Of a stretch of 64,000 nucleotides of DNA, positions 33,209-41,073 are shown piece after piece; the stretch's first letter is position 1, and every line of letters begins with the position of its first letter. The stretch lies in assembly GCF_051379705.1 (NCBI RefSeq), contig NZ_CP179868.1, positions 930,001 through 994,000 of the forward strand. The letters are read 5' to 3'. The notes beneath the pieces were generated by a model. It saw only the letters and a list, made by a program, of their open reading frames with translations. It had not been told where the DNA came from and did not search any database. The position numbers were made by a program, and so were the translations under genes. The DNA comes from Ekhidna sp051379705. GTDB lineage: Bacteria; Bacteroidota; Bacteroidia; Cytophagales; Cyclobacteriaceae.

Positions 33209-33919
33209 ATGATTATCAATTTAATTTCAGGCCCGCGCAACATCTCCACCGCACTGATGTACTCATTCTCACAGCACTCCAAAATAAAAGTTGTTGATGA
33301 GCCATTTTATGCACACTACCTTGTACATACAGGAATTGATCATCCGGGAAGAGACGAAACAATCTCAAGCATGTCAGCAAATTCAAATGATATAATCTCC
33401 CAGATCAAGTCATTGGAAAAAGAATATGAAATTGTCTTCTTGAAAAATATGGCACATCACCATGAAGGGCTTGACTGGAGCTACCTCAAGGAGATACATA
33501 ATGTTTTTTTGATTCGGGACCCAAAGCAGTTGATTGCTTCCTTTGCTCAAGTTATCGAGCAGCCTACACTTCAGGACATTGGACTCAAACATGAAGCAGA
33601 CCTGCTTGACTATGTTGTGGAATTTGGCGCTTATCCAGCGATTGTCATTGATTCAAACGATATTCTTAAAAATCCGGAAACAGAACTATCAAGATTGTGT
33701 AAAAAGCTTGGAATTCCCTTTGAGAATCAAATGCTATCATGGGAAAAAGGAGCCATTCCTGATGATGGTTCCTGGGCAAAATTCTGGTACAAAAACGTCC
33801 ACAACTCGACAGGGTTCACCAAACAGAAAACCAGTGAAAGGACACTTCCAGAAAGTTGCAAGACACTTTATTCAAATGCTATACCACATTACGAAAAATT
33901 AAAAAATTATAAATCCTAA
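33209..33919 (+). CDS. P-loop sulfotransferase-like protein
   Basis: 236 residues. The N-terminal MIINLISGPRNISTALMYSF resembles the 5'-phosphosulfate loop of sulfotransferases (SGPRNIST at 7-14). HNVFLIRDPKQLIASF near 100 corresponds to the 3'-phosphate-binding Arg/Ser region, and the C-terminal WAKFWYKNVHNSTGF is typical of the family. I place it in the sulfotransferase-like P-loop group; whether it uses PAPS is not shown. It is 5 bp upstream of a class IV aminotransferase gene and 2 bp downstream of a VOC gene, suggesting a metabolic operon. An alternative is a kinase-like or nucleotide-binding helper for the aminotransferase. Confidence 0.82.
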   Translation: MIINLISGPRNISTALMYSFSQHSKIKVVDEPFYAHYLVHTGIDHPGRDETISSMSANSNDIISQIKSLEKEYEIVFLKNMAHHHEGLDWSYLKEIHNVFLIRDPKQLIASFAQVIEQPTLQDIGLKHEADLLDYVVEFGAYPAIVIDSNDILKNPETELSRLCKKLGIPFENQMLSWEKGAIPDDGSWAKFWYKNVHNSTGFTKQKTSERTLPESCKTLYSNAIPHYEKLKNYKS

Positions 33920-33924
33920 TAACC

Positions 33925-34824
33925 ATGCTGCAGAAGTACAATCCAAAAAACAAAAACATTCAAGTATGGGTCGGGGACGGACTCTTCCATAGAAATGAGG
34001 CAAAGGTCTCCGTTTTCGACAGCACCGTTCAAGGCGGCGATGCAGTATGGGAAGGCTCACGCGTATACAAAGAAGGAGTACTTCACCTGGATAGACACAT
34101 TGATCGATTGTTTGCCTCTGCGAAAGCGCTGGCTTTTGAGCATATCCCAACCAGAAGTTTTGTGAAAAATGCCATCAAACAAACACTCGAGGCTAATGAT
34201 ATGACAGAAGATACTTTGATGCGCATTACGCTGAGTCGTGGTGAAAAAATAACCTCAGGAATGGATCCCAGGCTTAATCAGAAAGGTAGCTGTCTAATCG
34301 TGCTTGCTGAATGGAAACCACTCGTTTACGACAATGATTCTGGCATTCGTGTCATTACATCTACCCAACGAAGGAATGGACCTCAATTTCTTGACAGTAA
34401 AATCCATCATAATAATTTATTGAACAACATACTTGCCAAAATCCAGGCAAATTTTGCAGGTGTGGATGCTGGAATCATGCTTGACGAAAGAGGTTTTGTT
34501 GCAGAACTCAACGACACAAATCTATTCATGGTAAAGGATGGTGTTCTATACACTCCCTTTGCAAATGCTTGTTTGCATGGAATTACGCGAGGTTTCGTTT
34601 TAGAGCTTGCACAAAGCAACGATATTCCTGTTGAAGAAAGGAATTTAAGCCTTGTTGAATTCTATAATGCTGACGAGGTGTTTGCGACAGGCACTATGGG
34701 CGAACTTACGCCTGTAAAGGAGATAGACGGTCGCATCATCGAAAACAAGTCCGGTTCCGAATTAAGAAATCAACTGAATACCTTAATGAACAATAGCCTG
34801 ACCGACCGGTGTGAAAAGCTCTAA
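33925..34824 (+). CDS. Class IV PLP aminotransferase (BCAT/DAAT/ADCL-like)
   Basis: 299 residues. Fold-type IV features: FDSTVQGGDAVWEGSRVYKE near 30-50, the probable PLP lysine in FLDSKIHHNNLLNN near 155, the glutamate in GFVAELNDTNLFMV near 192 and the cofactor-loop EVFATGTMGELTPV near 250. This class includes branched-chain aminotransferase, D-amino-acid transaminase and aminodeoxychorismate lyase; substrate cannot be told from sequence alone. It forms a tight pair with the sulfotransferase-like gene (5 bp gap) and converges on the MBL hydrolase gene with abutting stops (TAATTA). Confidence 0.9.
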   Translation: MLQKYNPKNKNIQVWVGDGLFHRNEAKVSVFDSTVQGGDAVWEGSRVYKEGVLHLDRHIDRLFASAKALAFEHIPTRSFVKNAIKQTLEANDMTEDTLMRITLSRGEKITSGMDPRLNQKGSCLIVLAEWKPLVYDNDSGIRVITSTQRRNGPQFLDSKIHHNNLLNNILAKIQANFAGVDAGIMLDERGFVAELNDTNLFMVKDGVLYTPFANACLHGITRGFVLELAQSNDIPVEERNLSLVEFYNADEVFATGTMGELTPVKEIDGRIIENKSGSELRNQLNTLMNNSLTDRCEKL

Positions 34825-35583
34825 TTACTCAGGGTACCAATTTCGCAATCTAACCTCGGTATTGGCACGTGAATCCTCAACTTGCTGTTTGAATGATTCC
34901 ACATCGCTAAGTCCTCCCTGTCCTCTATAATGATATGGATAAACGATGGCAGGTTTGAAGTCAATAACGGCACTTGCTGCCTGATCTACATCCATGGTAT
35001 ATGGAAGATTCATGCATACGAATGCCACGTCAATATTTTGAAGGTTTCGCATTTCAGGAATGTCTGCCGTATCACCAGAAAGATAAATCCTCTTCCCTCC
35101 GATCGTTAAAACGTATCCATTACCTCGACCTTTTGTGTGTCTTGATTCTGGAGATTCTGGTAAATTGTACATCGGAATTGCCAAGATTTCTATCTCTTCA
35201 AAAACCACTGTCTGTCCATTCCCGATGACAGCAGCTCGATCTTTCATTTCCTTCGGCAACTTATCCATGACAGCCTGAGGCACGAAAAATTGTGCTCGTG
35301 AAGTATTCAACGATTCCAAAGTTTTCATATTTAAATGGTCTCCGTGGATATCCGTAATCAATATGATTGTAGGATCTTTTTCTCCGGAAAAACGCTCCGC
35401 TCCGCCATATGGATCTACATAGATGACCTCATCTTTCCAGGATAGCACTAAGGTTCCATGTACAATTGGTTGGATGGTTATATCTCCACTATCAGTTTGA
35501 ATACGGTCAGCATCCATACTTGTCTGTGCAAAGGAGGGTGCAGTGATCAATAAAAAAATAAAAACGATAGCAAGGTTTTTCAT
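34825..35583 (-). CDS. Exported metallo-beta-lactamase-fold hydrolase (UlaG-like)
   Basis: 252 residues. KNLAIVFIFLLITAPSFAQ is a signal peptide, so the enzyme is periplasmic. The MBL motif reads ITDIHGDHLN: the first histidine of HxHxDH is Asp. The other ligand motifs are KGRGNGYVLTIGGKRIYLSG followed by DTADIPEM (Asp), and YPYHYRG at the C-terminal end (His). The glycine-rich strand and the size fit the UlaG/YtnP-like branch rather than class B beta-lactamases. The substrate is unknown. It is preceded on the same strand by the cyclophilin gene, with a terminator between. Confidence 0.88.
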   Translation of the reverse strand: MKNLAIVFIFLLITAPSFAQTSMDADRIQTDSGDITIQPIVHGTLVLSWKDEVIYVDPYGGAERFSGEKDPTIILITDIHGDHLNMKTLESLNTSRAQFFVPQAVMDKLPKEMKDRAAVIGNGQTVVFEEIEILAIPMYNLPESPESRHTKGRGNGYVLTIGGKRIYLSGDTADIPEMRNLQNIDVAFVCMNLPYTMDVDQAASAVIDFKPAIVYPYHYRGQGGLSDVESFKQQVEDSRANTEVRLRNWYPE

Positions 35584-35636
35584 GGCTGAATATTTAAAGT
35601 AAAACTAAGGTCCCTTCAAAGTTGTTCAAAATCAAA

Positions 35637-35664
35637 CAAAAAAGGCTCACAGATCTGCGAGCCC
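35637..35664 (-). terminator. Rho-independent terminator of the cyclophilin gene
   Basis: Minus strand: GGCTCGCAGATCTGTGAGCC is nearly a perfect palindromic stem, followed by TTTTTTG; it starts 24 nt after the cyclophilin stop. Confidence 0.75.
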
Positions 35665-35687
35665 TATTTCACTTCAAAAGGTTTATG

Positions 35688-36119
35688 TTAATTCACAACT
35701 ACCTTCTCCATAACGTCATCCTCTTTTATTTGATCAATAATATCTAGTCCTTCTATCACTTTTCCAAACACCGTGTGGTTGCGATCCAGATGCGAAGTGT
35801 TTTCTCTACTGTGGCAAATAAAGAACTGAGAACCTCCTGTATTTCGTCCGGCATGAGCCATAGATAGGACTCCACGATCGTGATATTGATTATCTCCATC
35901 TAGTTCACAATCTATTTGATATCCAGGTCCGCCCGTTCCATCTCCTTTGGGGCAGCCGCCTTGAATTACAAAATTTGGAATTACTCTGTGAAAGGTCAAT
36001 CCGTTATAATAGCCATCATTGGCCAGATCGATAAAGTTTTTTACCGTATTTGGGGCATCTTCCTCGAAGAACTCAATTTTCATTACCCCTTTTTTGGTGT
36101 GTATTTCTGCTGTTTTCAT
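35688..36119 (-). CDS. Cyclophilin-type peptidyl-prolyl cis-trans isomerase
   Basis: 143 residues, no signal, so it is a cytosolic single-domain cyclophilin. The catalytic stretch is FHRVIPNFVIQGGCPKGDGT (Arg in FHRVI), followed by GGPGYQIDCE, LSMAHAGRNTGGSQFFICHS and NHTVFGKVIEGLDIIDQI. The usual GGDP is GGCP here, a conservative site change near but not in the catalytic Arg/Phe/His set. It catalyses proline isomerisation during protein folding. It is transcribed alone, with a terminator after it; 193 bp separate it from the T9SS protein gene upstream. Confidence 0.95.
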   Translation of the reverse strand: MKTAEIHTKKGVMKIEFFEEDAPNTVKNFIDLANDGYYNGLTFHRVIPNFVIQGGCPKGDGTGGPGYQIDCELDGDNQYHDRGVLSMAHAGRNTGGSQFFICHSRENTSHLDRNHTVFGKVIEGLDIIDQIKEDDVMEKVVVN

Positions 36120-36202
36120 AAGGTTGCAAAACTAGCTGCTTAATGGAACAAAAAGAAGACAGCTCCCCAATTGGAACTACCTCACCCTATTTTTAGAAAA
36201 GA

Positions 36203-36230
36203 AAGGCAGCCCATCTCTGAGCTGCCTTAA
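36203..36230 (-). terminator. Probable terminator of the 703-residue T9SS protein gene
   Basis: AAGGCAGC and GCTGCCTT are perfect arms around a 10-nt loop; on the minus strand they are followed by TTCTTTTCTAAAAA, a weak T-tract. It is 83 nt after the stop. Confidence 0.55.
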
Positions 36231-36312
36231 GCCACCTTAGTAGATAGCCACCTTAGTTTACTTAAATCTCTTTTGTAATCTTAACTGAAAAGCTTTTACT
36301 AGAGTAAGCTGC

Positions 36313-38424
36313 TTATTTCAGTACGATTCTTCTCACGATTGTGTCTCTATCATCAGTAGTGATGGAGAGCATATATGTGCCATTGTCAAACGATGAGACA
36401 TCCAGAAACTCGTCGGATAGTTCACCATCATAAAATATCTTTCCAGACAAATCACTGAGTCTGACTTGAGCTATTTTAATCTGTGGATCGAAGTAGAGGT
36501 AATCTGAAACCGGATTGGGATATACTGTACCAAGTCCCTCTGGCTGGGTTAAGAAGAGTGGCTTTTCCGGCTCTTCCCCAGCTATGATTTCAAATGATCT
36601 TCTTACCATTTCTGCCTCCAGATACAAGTCATTCCCATCCTGCGTAGCTGTGACCTGAACCATTCCATTTCCGGTAAATTCCATAGCTCCATCTACTACC
36701 TCTCCAGGACCTACTACAGAATAGGCGACCTCAAGTCCCGAATCTGATGTGGCATCAAGGTTTACAAATCCGGCATCTTCCGAGATATTAGCTATCTCTG
36801 CAAAAGTGATGGTCTGCTCCTTTTTGTATACTTCAAACTCCTTGATTACATCAGGAGCTGCAAAGTAGTTGTCATTGCCTCCTTGCGAGGCTCTTACCTG
36901 TACAGTACCCACTCCTGTGAAAACAACAGTAGTTACATCTAGCTCAGCAGGGCCTATCACAATGTAGGTAACTTCCAGGTTGGAAGAAGAAGACACATTG
37001 GGATTTACAAATCCATCTCCTATCCAGGTATCAGAAACTTCAATGGTGATTTCCTGATTGGCCTTTGCCACTTCCAAGATCTGAATCACAGGGTCAGCCG
37101 CATTGAAAATATCACTGCCATTCTGGCTCGCCGTAATTGATGCTGTTCCCATCCCTTCTATGCGAAGCTCATTACCATTGACTACCGTGGCTACTGCTTC
37201 ATTATCGCTAAACAAAGTGACCTCCAAGCCAGATGATGCCGATGGAGTGGGAGCATAAATATCTCCAATATCTTCAAAGTCCTTTTGCTCAACTTCGAAA
37301 GTTATTTCCTGATCGAATAGAAGGAAATTGAAGCCGGTCACATTTCCATTGTCTTCTGAGGCGAACGCATTGAATGTGGCTCCTCCTGTAGCTTCAATAT
37401 CTTGAAGTATTACGTAGTTCAAGTTCACTTCACCGGAACTCTTGATTAGTGTGGCTGCTGTACCAGCATTGTCAGATTTGATACTAATCGGCTCATTCGC
37501 AGTTCCATTCGCAATCAAACTTTCAAACTCTACTCCATCAATCGCATCATCAATGAGTAGCTCTACACCCGGCTCAATAATCAGGTTATCAAAAATGGGT
37601 GCCCTATTTTCTATCAAATGATTCTCGTAAATTTTATAGTTCGTTACTAAGGGTTCAGTATGTATGTCTTTTCTTATTCGAGTAACGCCATCCGGATAGA
37701 TGATCGAAACTGACGCATTTGACATACTAAGGTTTCCTTCATTAAAAAGACCATTAACTACTTTAAAATTTTTCGTATAAAAATTCGAATTATCAAAGTT
37801 AAGTTCTCCAGTTGTCGAACCTCCAATTCTAAACTCTTCTGTACAGTGAATTGCATTTCCATTGGATAAAAAGTCATTGAAAGTAGTTTGGAAAGAAAAG
37901 CTTTGAGTGCTGATTGAATCAGCTAACGAAATGCCCCCATCTCCTAATGAAAAAGTGAGTACACAACCCGTTAGAGGCGTGCCATTAGATGTTAAGAGTT
38001 GAGTCCCATCTGAAGGTTCGAAAAATAGGTACGTTTCTTCTATACTCATAGATTCTGTCAGCGTCAAAGATCCAGTGATCGTTAATCCATTGGCTAAAAT
38101 ATCGTTTGATGATATCGATGGTGAAAATAGGACCCCGGTGAAGTCCAGATCGTGGCACTCAAAATAATTATCGATTAGGACCGACTGACCTTCCATAGTG
38201 AAGGAATTGCTATCGAAGTATAGATTATCCTCAACAGTAGGAAGACTGGAATGAAAAGTACTTCCACCTGAGCTGGTGGCCCAGTGATTGGCATAGTCGG
38301 ACCAGTTTCCCGTTCCGCCCACCCAGTAGTAGTCTTGCTGGGCGAACGAAGGGAAATAAATGGCTATGGTGAACAGAGCCAATGCGCAAGACTTGCGCAG
38401 AATACTTTGTGATTGCGATTTCAT
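36313..38424 (-). CDS. T9SS-secreted protein with MBG-like repeats
   Basis: 703 residues. The signal peptide includes ALALFTIAIYFPSFAQ. After it comes DYYWVGGTGNWSDYANHW, a domain start common in Bacteroidota surface proteins, and a beta-helix-like region to about 350. Three to four MBG/Ig-like repeats of about 80 residues follow (about 370-615). They carry recurring QEITIEV, ATSDSGLEVAYSVVGPGEV and VQVTATQDGNDLYLEAE-like strands. The last 75 residues are a type A sorting domain: LGTVYPNPVSDYLYFDP, LSDLSGKIFYDGELS and GTYMLSITTDDRDTIVRR. It is therefore exported by the T9SS and probably attached to the cell surface or released. Its binding partner is unknown. Confidence 0.88.
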   Translation of the reverse strand: MKSQSQSILRKSCALALFTIAIYFPSFAQQDYYWVGGTGNWSDYANHWATSSGGSTFHSSLPTVEDNLYFDSNSFTMEGQSVLIDNYFECHDLDFTGVLFSPSISSNDILANGLTITGSLTLTESMSIEETYLFFEPSDGTQLLTSNGTPLTGCVLTFSLGDGGISLADSISTQSFSFQTTFNDFLSNGNAIHCTEEFRIGGSTTGELNFDNSNFYTKNFKVVNGLFNEGNLSMSNASVSIIYPDGVTRIRKDIHTEPLVTNYKIYENHLIENRAPIFDNLIIEPGVELLIDDAIDGVEFESLIANGTANEPISIKSDNAGTAATLIKSSGEVNLNYVILQDIEATGGATFNAFASEDNGNVTGFNFLLFDQEITFEVEQKDFEDIGDIYAPTPSASSGLEVTLFSDNEAVATVVNGNELRIEGMGTASITASQNGSDIFNAADPVIQILEVAKANQEITIEVSDTWIGDGFVNPNVSSSSNLEVTYIVIGPAELDVTTVVFTGVGTVQVRASQGGNDNYFAAPDVIKEFEVYKKEQTITFAEIANISEDAGFVNLDATSDSGLEVAYSVVGPGEVVDGAMEFTGNGMVQVTATQDGNDLYLEAEMVRRSFEIIAGEEPEKPLFLTQPEGLGTVYPNPVSDYLYFDPQIKIAQVRLSDLSGKIFYDGELSDEFLDVSSFDNGTYMLSITTDDRDTIVRRIVLK

Positions 38425-38643
38425 TGTCTTGATTTTAGTGATTAAATAACTTAGGAGCTACAAAGCTCTTTCACCTATTCTTCAATCCCTTAAAATCTAT
38501 GTATACAGTAGGTGTACAAAATCAGATCACCTGTTACAGACCGCTCAATTCGAATTCTGTTAAATAATCTTAATTGTGATAAGCGGCTTGCGGTCGGCCA
38601 CCCAAATGATTTAAATTAGGAAAGTCAAAAAACTCAAATTACG

Positions 38644-41025
38644 ATGCTAAAGAATTACTTTATGGTGGCGATTCGCCACCTTAAGCGCCAACCTGGCTAT
38701 GCGCTCCTTAATATCCTTGGACTAACGATTGGGATAGCCTCTGCCCTTTTGATTATTCTATATCTAAATCAGGAAACGAGCTACGATAAACATCAAGTCA
38801 ATGCTGACAATATTTACCGAATATCTGCGGACATCACCGAGCCGGACAATGCCTTCAGATGGGCGGTAAGTCAGCCTCCACTCGGTAGTACTGTGAACAC
38901 AGAGTTCCAGGAAGTCATCCAGTTTACACGCTTTGCTGGCGGTGGAAATACCCGATTCAGACTTAATGATCGAAACTACGAAGCAGAAGACATGTATCTG
39001 GTAGACTCAACGGTCTTTGAGGTCTTCACTTTCAATTTCATTCAGGGAGATCCCGAAACAGCTCTTGATGCACCGAACAGTATCGTTCTGAATCAAACGC
39101 TTGCGGAAAGAATATTCAAAGGAGAAAACCCGTTAGGTCAACTGTTGGAAGCTGAACGGTTCTCTTACAAGGTAACGGGTGTTTATGAAGACGTACCTAT
39201 CACTTCTCATATTCGACCCGATGCGATGGCATCTTTCAGCACCAACGAGCGATACGCAAACTCGCAAAGCTGGGGAGGATTTGGCCTTTACACATATGTG
39301 GCTTTGAATGAAGGTGTAGATCCTGCATATGTAGAACAGCGATTGAACGAAGAGATAATTCCTAAGTATGTAGCCACTGTTTTTGATCAGTTTGATATAA
39401 AAGTGAAGTACGAGATGATCAACATTCAGGATATTCACTTGTACTCAGATTTTGAAGGAGAACCGACCGCACTCGGGAATATCGATTATGTATACATTTT
39501 TCTTGCGGTGGCAATTTTTCTTGTATTGATAGCTTGTATCAACTACATGAACCTGGCAACAGCTAGATCGATGCGTAGGTCTTTAGAGGTGGGAATCCGT
39601 AAAGTAATGGGCGCCTTTCGTGCTGCACTGATTCGTCAATTTATTGTTGAGTCAGTCTTGATAGCACTTGTTTCTATGATCATAAGCATACTGCTACTGC
39701 TTATTGCCGTACCAGTGATTAATGCGTCCGTGGGTACCACACTTATGCTGAGCGATTTGATGTCTCAAAAAATTCTTCTCACGCTATTAGGAATATTAAT
39801 CTTCACCGGACTTGTTAGCGGATCGTATCCTGCATTTTATCTTTCTGGATTTAGCCCAATAAAAGCAATAAAAGGAGGTGCCGGAAGCAAGCGCACGGGT
39901 AATGTGTGGTTGCGAAGAATTCTCGTAGGAATTCAGTTTTCAATATCAATTTTCATGCTCATTGGTACAATGATTATCTATCAGCAAATGCAATTTGTGC
40001 GCAATGCGGATCTGGGTTTCACTAAAGAGCGGGTGGTTAATTTTACGTTGAATAGGAGCACCAGCGAAAGATGGGAAGCCTTCCGAACTCAACTTCTTCA
40101 AAATCCAAACATAACCGAGGCTGCAACAGCCACAAATGTGCCTGGAAATGGGTTTGGAAAGAACGTAATGCAAGTTGAAACAAACGAAGGAGTCATGGAA
40201 GATTATGGTGTTGATTGGTATGGTGTAGATTACGATTACCTCAGTGTATTGGGAATTGAAATTGTTGCTGGTAGAGGGTTTTCGAGGGATTTCCTCAGCG
40301 ATACTGCGACTTCTGTGATGGTGAATGAATCTATGGTTGAACGAATGGGCTGGAGTGACCCTATCGGTATGCGCTTTCAGTTTGACCAGGATAGTACCAT
40401 CTTTCATAAGGTAATTGGCGTAGTGAAAGATTTTCATCACCGTTCGCTTTATAATCCAATTGAGGCATTTATGATCTTTCCTAACCTAAATAATAGGCAG
40501 GCAATGGTGAGAATAGATGGTGACCTGGAAGAAGGTATAGCCCATATGGAAGCGTCATGGGCTGAGCTATTCCCTAATGTACCGCTGGAATATCAATTTC
40601 TAGATCAAAATTTTATGGAAGACTATGAGAGTGATCAACTTAGAGGTCAGCTATTCCTTGGATTTGCTTTAATGATGATCATCATCTCCGGACTGGGTTT
40701 ATTAGGGCTTGCTTCTTTTACTGCAGAGCAACGCACGAAAGAACTCAGCGTAAGGAAAGTTTTAGGAGCAGACGTGAAAGGGCTGGTTTTGTTACTGGTC
40801 AAAGACTTTATCTGGCTGGTGCTTGTTGGAGCTTTGCCAGCATTTATCATTGGATACAAGATCATGAATAACTGGCTTAGTGATTTCGAGTACCATACAG
40901 AAATCAACTTTATGATTTTCATTTTGGTGCTGCTGATTGTAGGTGTTTTCGTTATGCTGACAACTGGTTTTCAAGCCTACAAGGCTGCGACAGCCAATCC
41001 ATCCGATAACTTAAAATATGAATAA
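38644..41025 (+). CDS. FtsX/MacB-type ABC transporter permease, third copy
   Basis: 793 residues, same architecture as the two permeases at 23027-27999 but more divergent. It starts NYFMVAIRHLKRQPGYALLN, has the FtsX core ACINYMNLATARSMRRSLEV and GIRKVMGAFRAALIRQF, GSYPAFYLSGFSPIKAIKGG in the middle and FTAEQRTKELSVRKVLGADV in the last domain. It ends TANPSDNLKYE. No ATPase or membrane-fusion partner is adjacent. It converges on glnN, with a shared terminator between. The export substrate is unknown; involvement in lipoprotein or peptide export is a family-level inference. Confidence 0.92.
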   Translation: MLKNYFMVAIRHLKRQPGYALLNILGLTIGIASALLIILYLNQETSYDKHQVNADNIYRISADITEPDNAFRWAVSQPPLGSTVNTEFQEVIQFTRFAGGGNTRFRLNDRNYEAEDMYLVDSTVFEVFTFNFIQGDPETALDAPNSIVLNQTLAERIFKGENPLGQLLEAERFSYKVTGVYEDVPITSHIRPDAMASFSTNERYANSQSWGGFGLYTYVALNEGVDPAYVEQRLNEEIIPKYVATVFDQFDIKVKYEMINIQDIHLYSDFEGEPTALGNIDYVYIFLAVAIFLVLIACINYMNLATARSMRRSLEVGIRKVMGAFRAALIRQFIVESVLIALVSMIISILLLLIAVPVINASVGTTLMLSDLMSQKILLTLLGILIFTGLVSGSYPAFYLSGFSPIKAIKGGAGSKRTGNVWLRRILVGIQFSISIFMLIGTMIIYQQMQFVRNADLGFTKERVVNFTLNRSTSERWEAFRTQLLQNPNITEAATATNVPGNGFGKNVMQVETNEGVMEDYGVDWYGVDYDYLSVLGIEIVAGRGFSRDFLSDTATSVMVNESMVERMGWSDPIGMRFQFDQDSTIFHKVIGVVKDFHHRSLYNPIEAFMIFPNLNNRQAMVRIDGDLEEGIAHMEASWAELFPNVPLEYQFLDQNFMEDYESDQLRGQLFLGFALMMIIISGLGLLGLASFTAEQRTKELSVRKVLGADVKGLVLLLVKDFIWLVLVGALPAFIIGYKIMNNWLSDFEYHTEINFMIFILVLLIVGVFVMLTTGFQAYKAATANPSDNLKYE

Positions 41026-41030
41026 AATAA

Positions 41031-41056
41031 AAAGCCCCGACTCTGTCGGGGCTTTT
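41031..41056. terminator. Bidirectional terminator between permease and glnN
   Basis: AAAAGCCCCGAC-TCT-GTCGGGGCTTTT is almost perfectly symmetric with A/T runs on both sides, so it can stop transcription from either direction. Confidence 0.85.
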
Positions 41057-41073
41057 ATATTCATTGAGGTTCT

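Noticed and set aside
38425..38643. Regulatory RNA or small gene upstream of the third permease
   Set aside because: Only short imperfect inverted repeats (AGGAGCT/AGCTCTTT type) are visible, and no open frame of useful length.
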